Shown: one piece after another, positions 7,092 through 7,362 of the stretch | How positions within the stretch are numbered: position 1 is the first letter of the stretch | Layout: each line of letters opens with the position of its first letter | Assembly (NCBI GenBank): GCA_029267645.1 | Contig: JAJUIM010000091.1 | Location: 1-7,362, forward strand | Length of the DNA: 7,362 nt | Source: Microbacterium sp. | GTDB lineage: Bacteria > Actinomycetota > Actinomycetes > Actinomycetales > Microbacteriaceae | Reading direction: 5' to 3' | Notes under the pieces: generated by a model | The model's input: the letters and a program-made list of their open reading frames with translations, nothing else | What the model was told of the DNA's origin: nothing | Databases searched by the model: none | Position numbers and translations under genes: made by a program

Positions 7092-7132
7092 GGCGCGCCT
7101 CGATGCGCGCGCCACACGCATGTCCACGTGCG
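7092..7132 (+). other. Two consecutive hairpins in the rho leader
   Basis: The first is GGCGCGC (7092-7098) with GCGCGCC (7107-7113), a perfect 7-bp stem with an 8-base loop. The second is CGCATG (7117-7122) with CGTGCG (7127-7132), 6 bp including one G-U pair, closed by a UCCA loop. Neither has a T-run, so neither is a classical terminator. The loop of the first holds an ATG (7103-7105) that opens a 13-codon frame. A leader regulatory structure is possible, but chance stems are common in DNA this GC-rich. Confidence 0.35.
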
Positions 7133-7157
7133 GATCGGCTCTGAAACATCCCAACAC

Positions 7158-7163
7158 AAGGAG
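7158..7163 (+). promoter_or_regulatory. Strong Shine-Dalgarno (AAGGAG) for rho GTG 7169
   Basis: AAGGAG lies 5 bases before GTG 7169. An in-frame TGA at 7142-7144, with no other start codon between it and the GTG, rules out any longer reading of the protein. The GTG is therefore the first possible start. Confidence 0.8.
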
Positions 7164-7168
7164 CACTC

Positions 7169-7362
7169 GTGGAATCCACCACCGAGAACCCCGGCGGCGA
7201 GAACGCCGCAGCAGACCAGGCGCAGATCGACCAGGCCGTCGCCGCGGCCGACGACGCGTCCGCGCCGAAGAAGGCCGCGACGACCCGCAAGCGCGCCCCG
7301 CGCCGGGCGAGCTCGACGGGGGCCGCAGCCGCGGCCGCGCCCGCCGAGGAGCAGGCCGCGCC
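7169..7362 (+). CDS. rho: Transcription termination factor Rho, N-terminal fragment (cut by window end)
   Basis: Rho is a hexameric RNA-dependent ATPase that loads on C-rich nascent RNA and dislodges RNA polymerase. Only the first 64 codons plus 2 bases are present. They encode a disordered extension: Asp/Glu/Gln/Asn/Ala-rich up to about residue 30, then a Lys/Arg patch at 34-46 (PKKAATTRKRAPRR around it), then an alanine run. Actinobacterial Rho proteins carry such charged, low-complexity N-terminal extensions before the RNA-binding domain. None of the recognisable Rho domains falls inside the window, so the name rests on the extension's character, on the conserved argS-lysA-hom-thr-rho order and on the Rho-like leader. 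A different protein with an Ala/Lys/Arg-rich N-terminus cannot be excluded from this fragment alone. Confidence 0.8.
   Translation, partial: MESTTENPGGENAAADQAQIDQAVAAADDASAPKKAATTRKRAPRRASSTGAAAAAAPAEEQAA

Larger units (their letters stand above)
6977..7168 (+). promoter_or_regulatory. Long rho leader with C-rich tract and hairpins
   Basis: This stretch between thrC and rho holds no convincing gene. If transcription starts near 6982, the rho mRNA leader is about 187 bases. A 5-bp stem, GGCAC (6981-6985) with GTGCC (6994-6998), lies at the likely 5' end and exposes a GGAGG in its loop. Positions 7011-7080 are C-rich and G-poor: by hand count 31 C and 17 G in 70 bases. That is the composition favoured by Rho loading sites. 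Two further hairpins follow at 7092-7132. Rho is known to limit its own synthesis by attenuation in the leader in E. coli; a similar role here is inference. Confidence 0.4.

Noticed and set aside
6994..7362. Plus-strand frame from GTG 6994, open to the window end, overlapping the rho start in another frame
   Set aside because: Its GTG touches the GGAGG with no spacer, the protein becomes an Arg-rich shadow of rho, and no family is recognisable.
1..7362. Mobile element, CRISPR array, tRNA or defence system
   Set aside because: I saw no tRNA cloverleaf, long inverted or spaced direct repeats, transposase or integrase motifs on either strand. All coding space is taken by housekeeping genes with uniform composition.

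Overview
This window is a stretch of core amino-acid biosynthesis and housekeeping genes from a high-GC Gram-positive bacterium (Actinomycetota). All genes lie on the + strand. Base composition is roughly 70% G+C by eye, third codon positions are nearly all G or C, and GTG starts are used. The order argS - lysA - hom - thrB - thrC - rho is a variant of a conserved actinobacterial cluster. The ArgRS sequence and the C-rich codon use point to Micrococcales, most likely Microbacteriaceae (Microbacterium-like). That placement is an inference from remembered family sequences, not from a search.

Layout. Positions 1-81 are the argS upstream region. argS (82-1740) encodes arginyl-tRNA synthetase. A 106-base gap follows, holding an actinobacterial -10 box (TAGACT) and a strong 7-bp hairpin. 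Then comes a tightly packed run: lysA (1847-3271, diaminopimelate decarboxylase), hom (3268-4584, homoserine dehydrogenase, sharing ATGA with the lysA stop), thrB (4587-5531, homoserine kinase, 2 bases after hom) and thrC (best start 5555, ending 6970, threonine synthase). The rho promoter -10 box abuts the thrC stop codon. A leader of about 190 bases follows, and the first 64 codons of rho (from GTG 7169) run off the window edge.

How the genes work together. LysA makes L-lysine from meso-diaminopimelate, the last step of the lysine branch of the aspartate family. Hom, ThrB and ThrC turn aspartate semialdehyde into threonine through homoserine and O-phosphohomoserine. One operon therefore carries the end of the lysine branch and the whole threonine branch. 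The C-terminal ACT domain of Hom is the expected site of threonine feedback. argS and rho are housekeeping genes for translation and transcription termination that traditionally flank this module.

I see no mobile element, CRISPR array, tRNA, rRNA or defence system, and no gene looks foreign or broken. The parts most worth a second look are the rho leader (extended -10 built from the thrC stop codon, a C-rich/G-poor tract, hairpins and a tiny in-frame upstream ORF), the gene order with a long-type ThrC placed after thrB, the lysA leader hairpin, and a clear excess of GGATCC used as a Gly-Ser codon pair. No previously undescribed system is evident.
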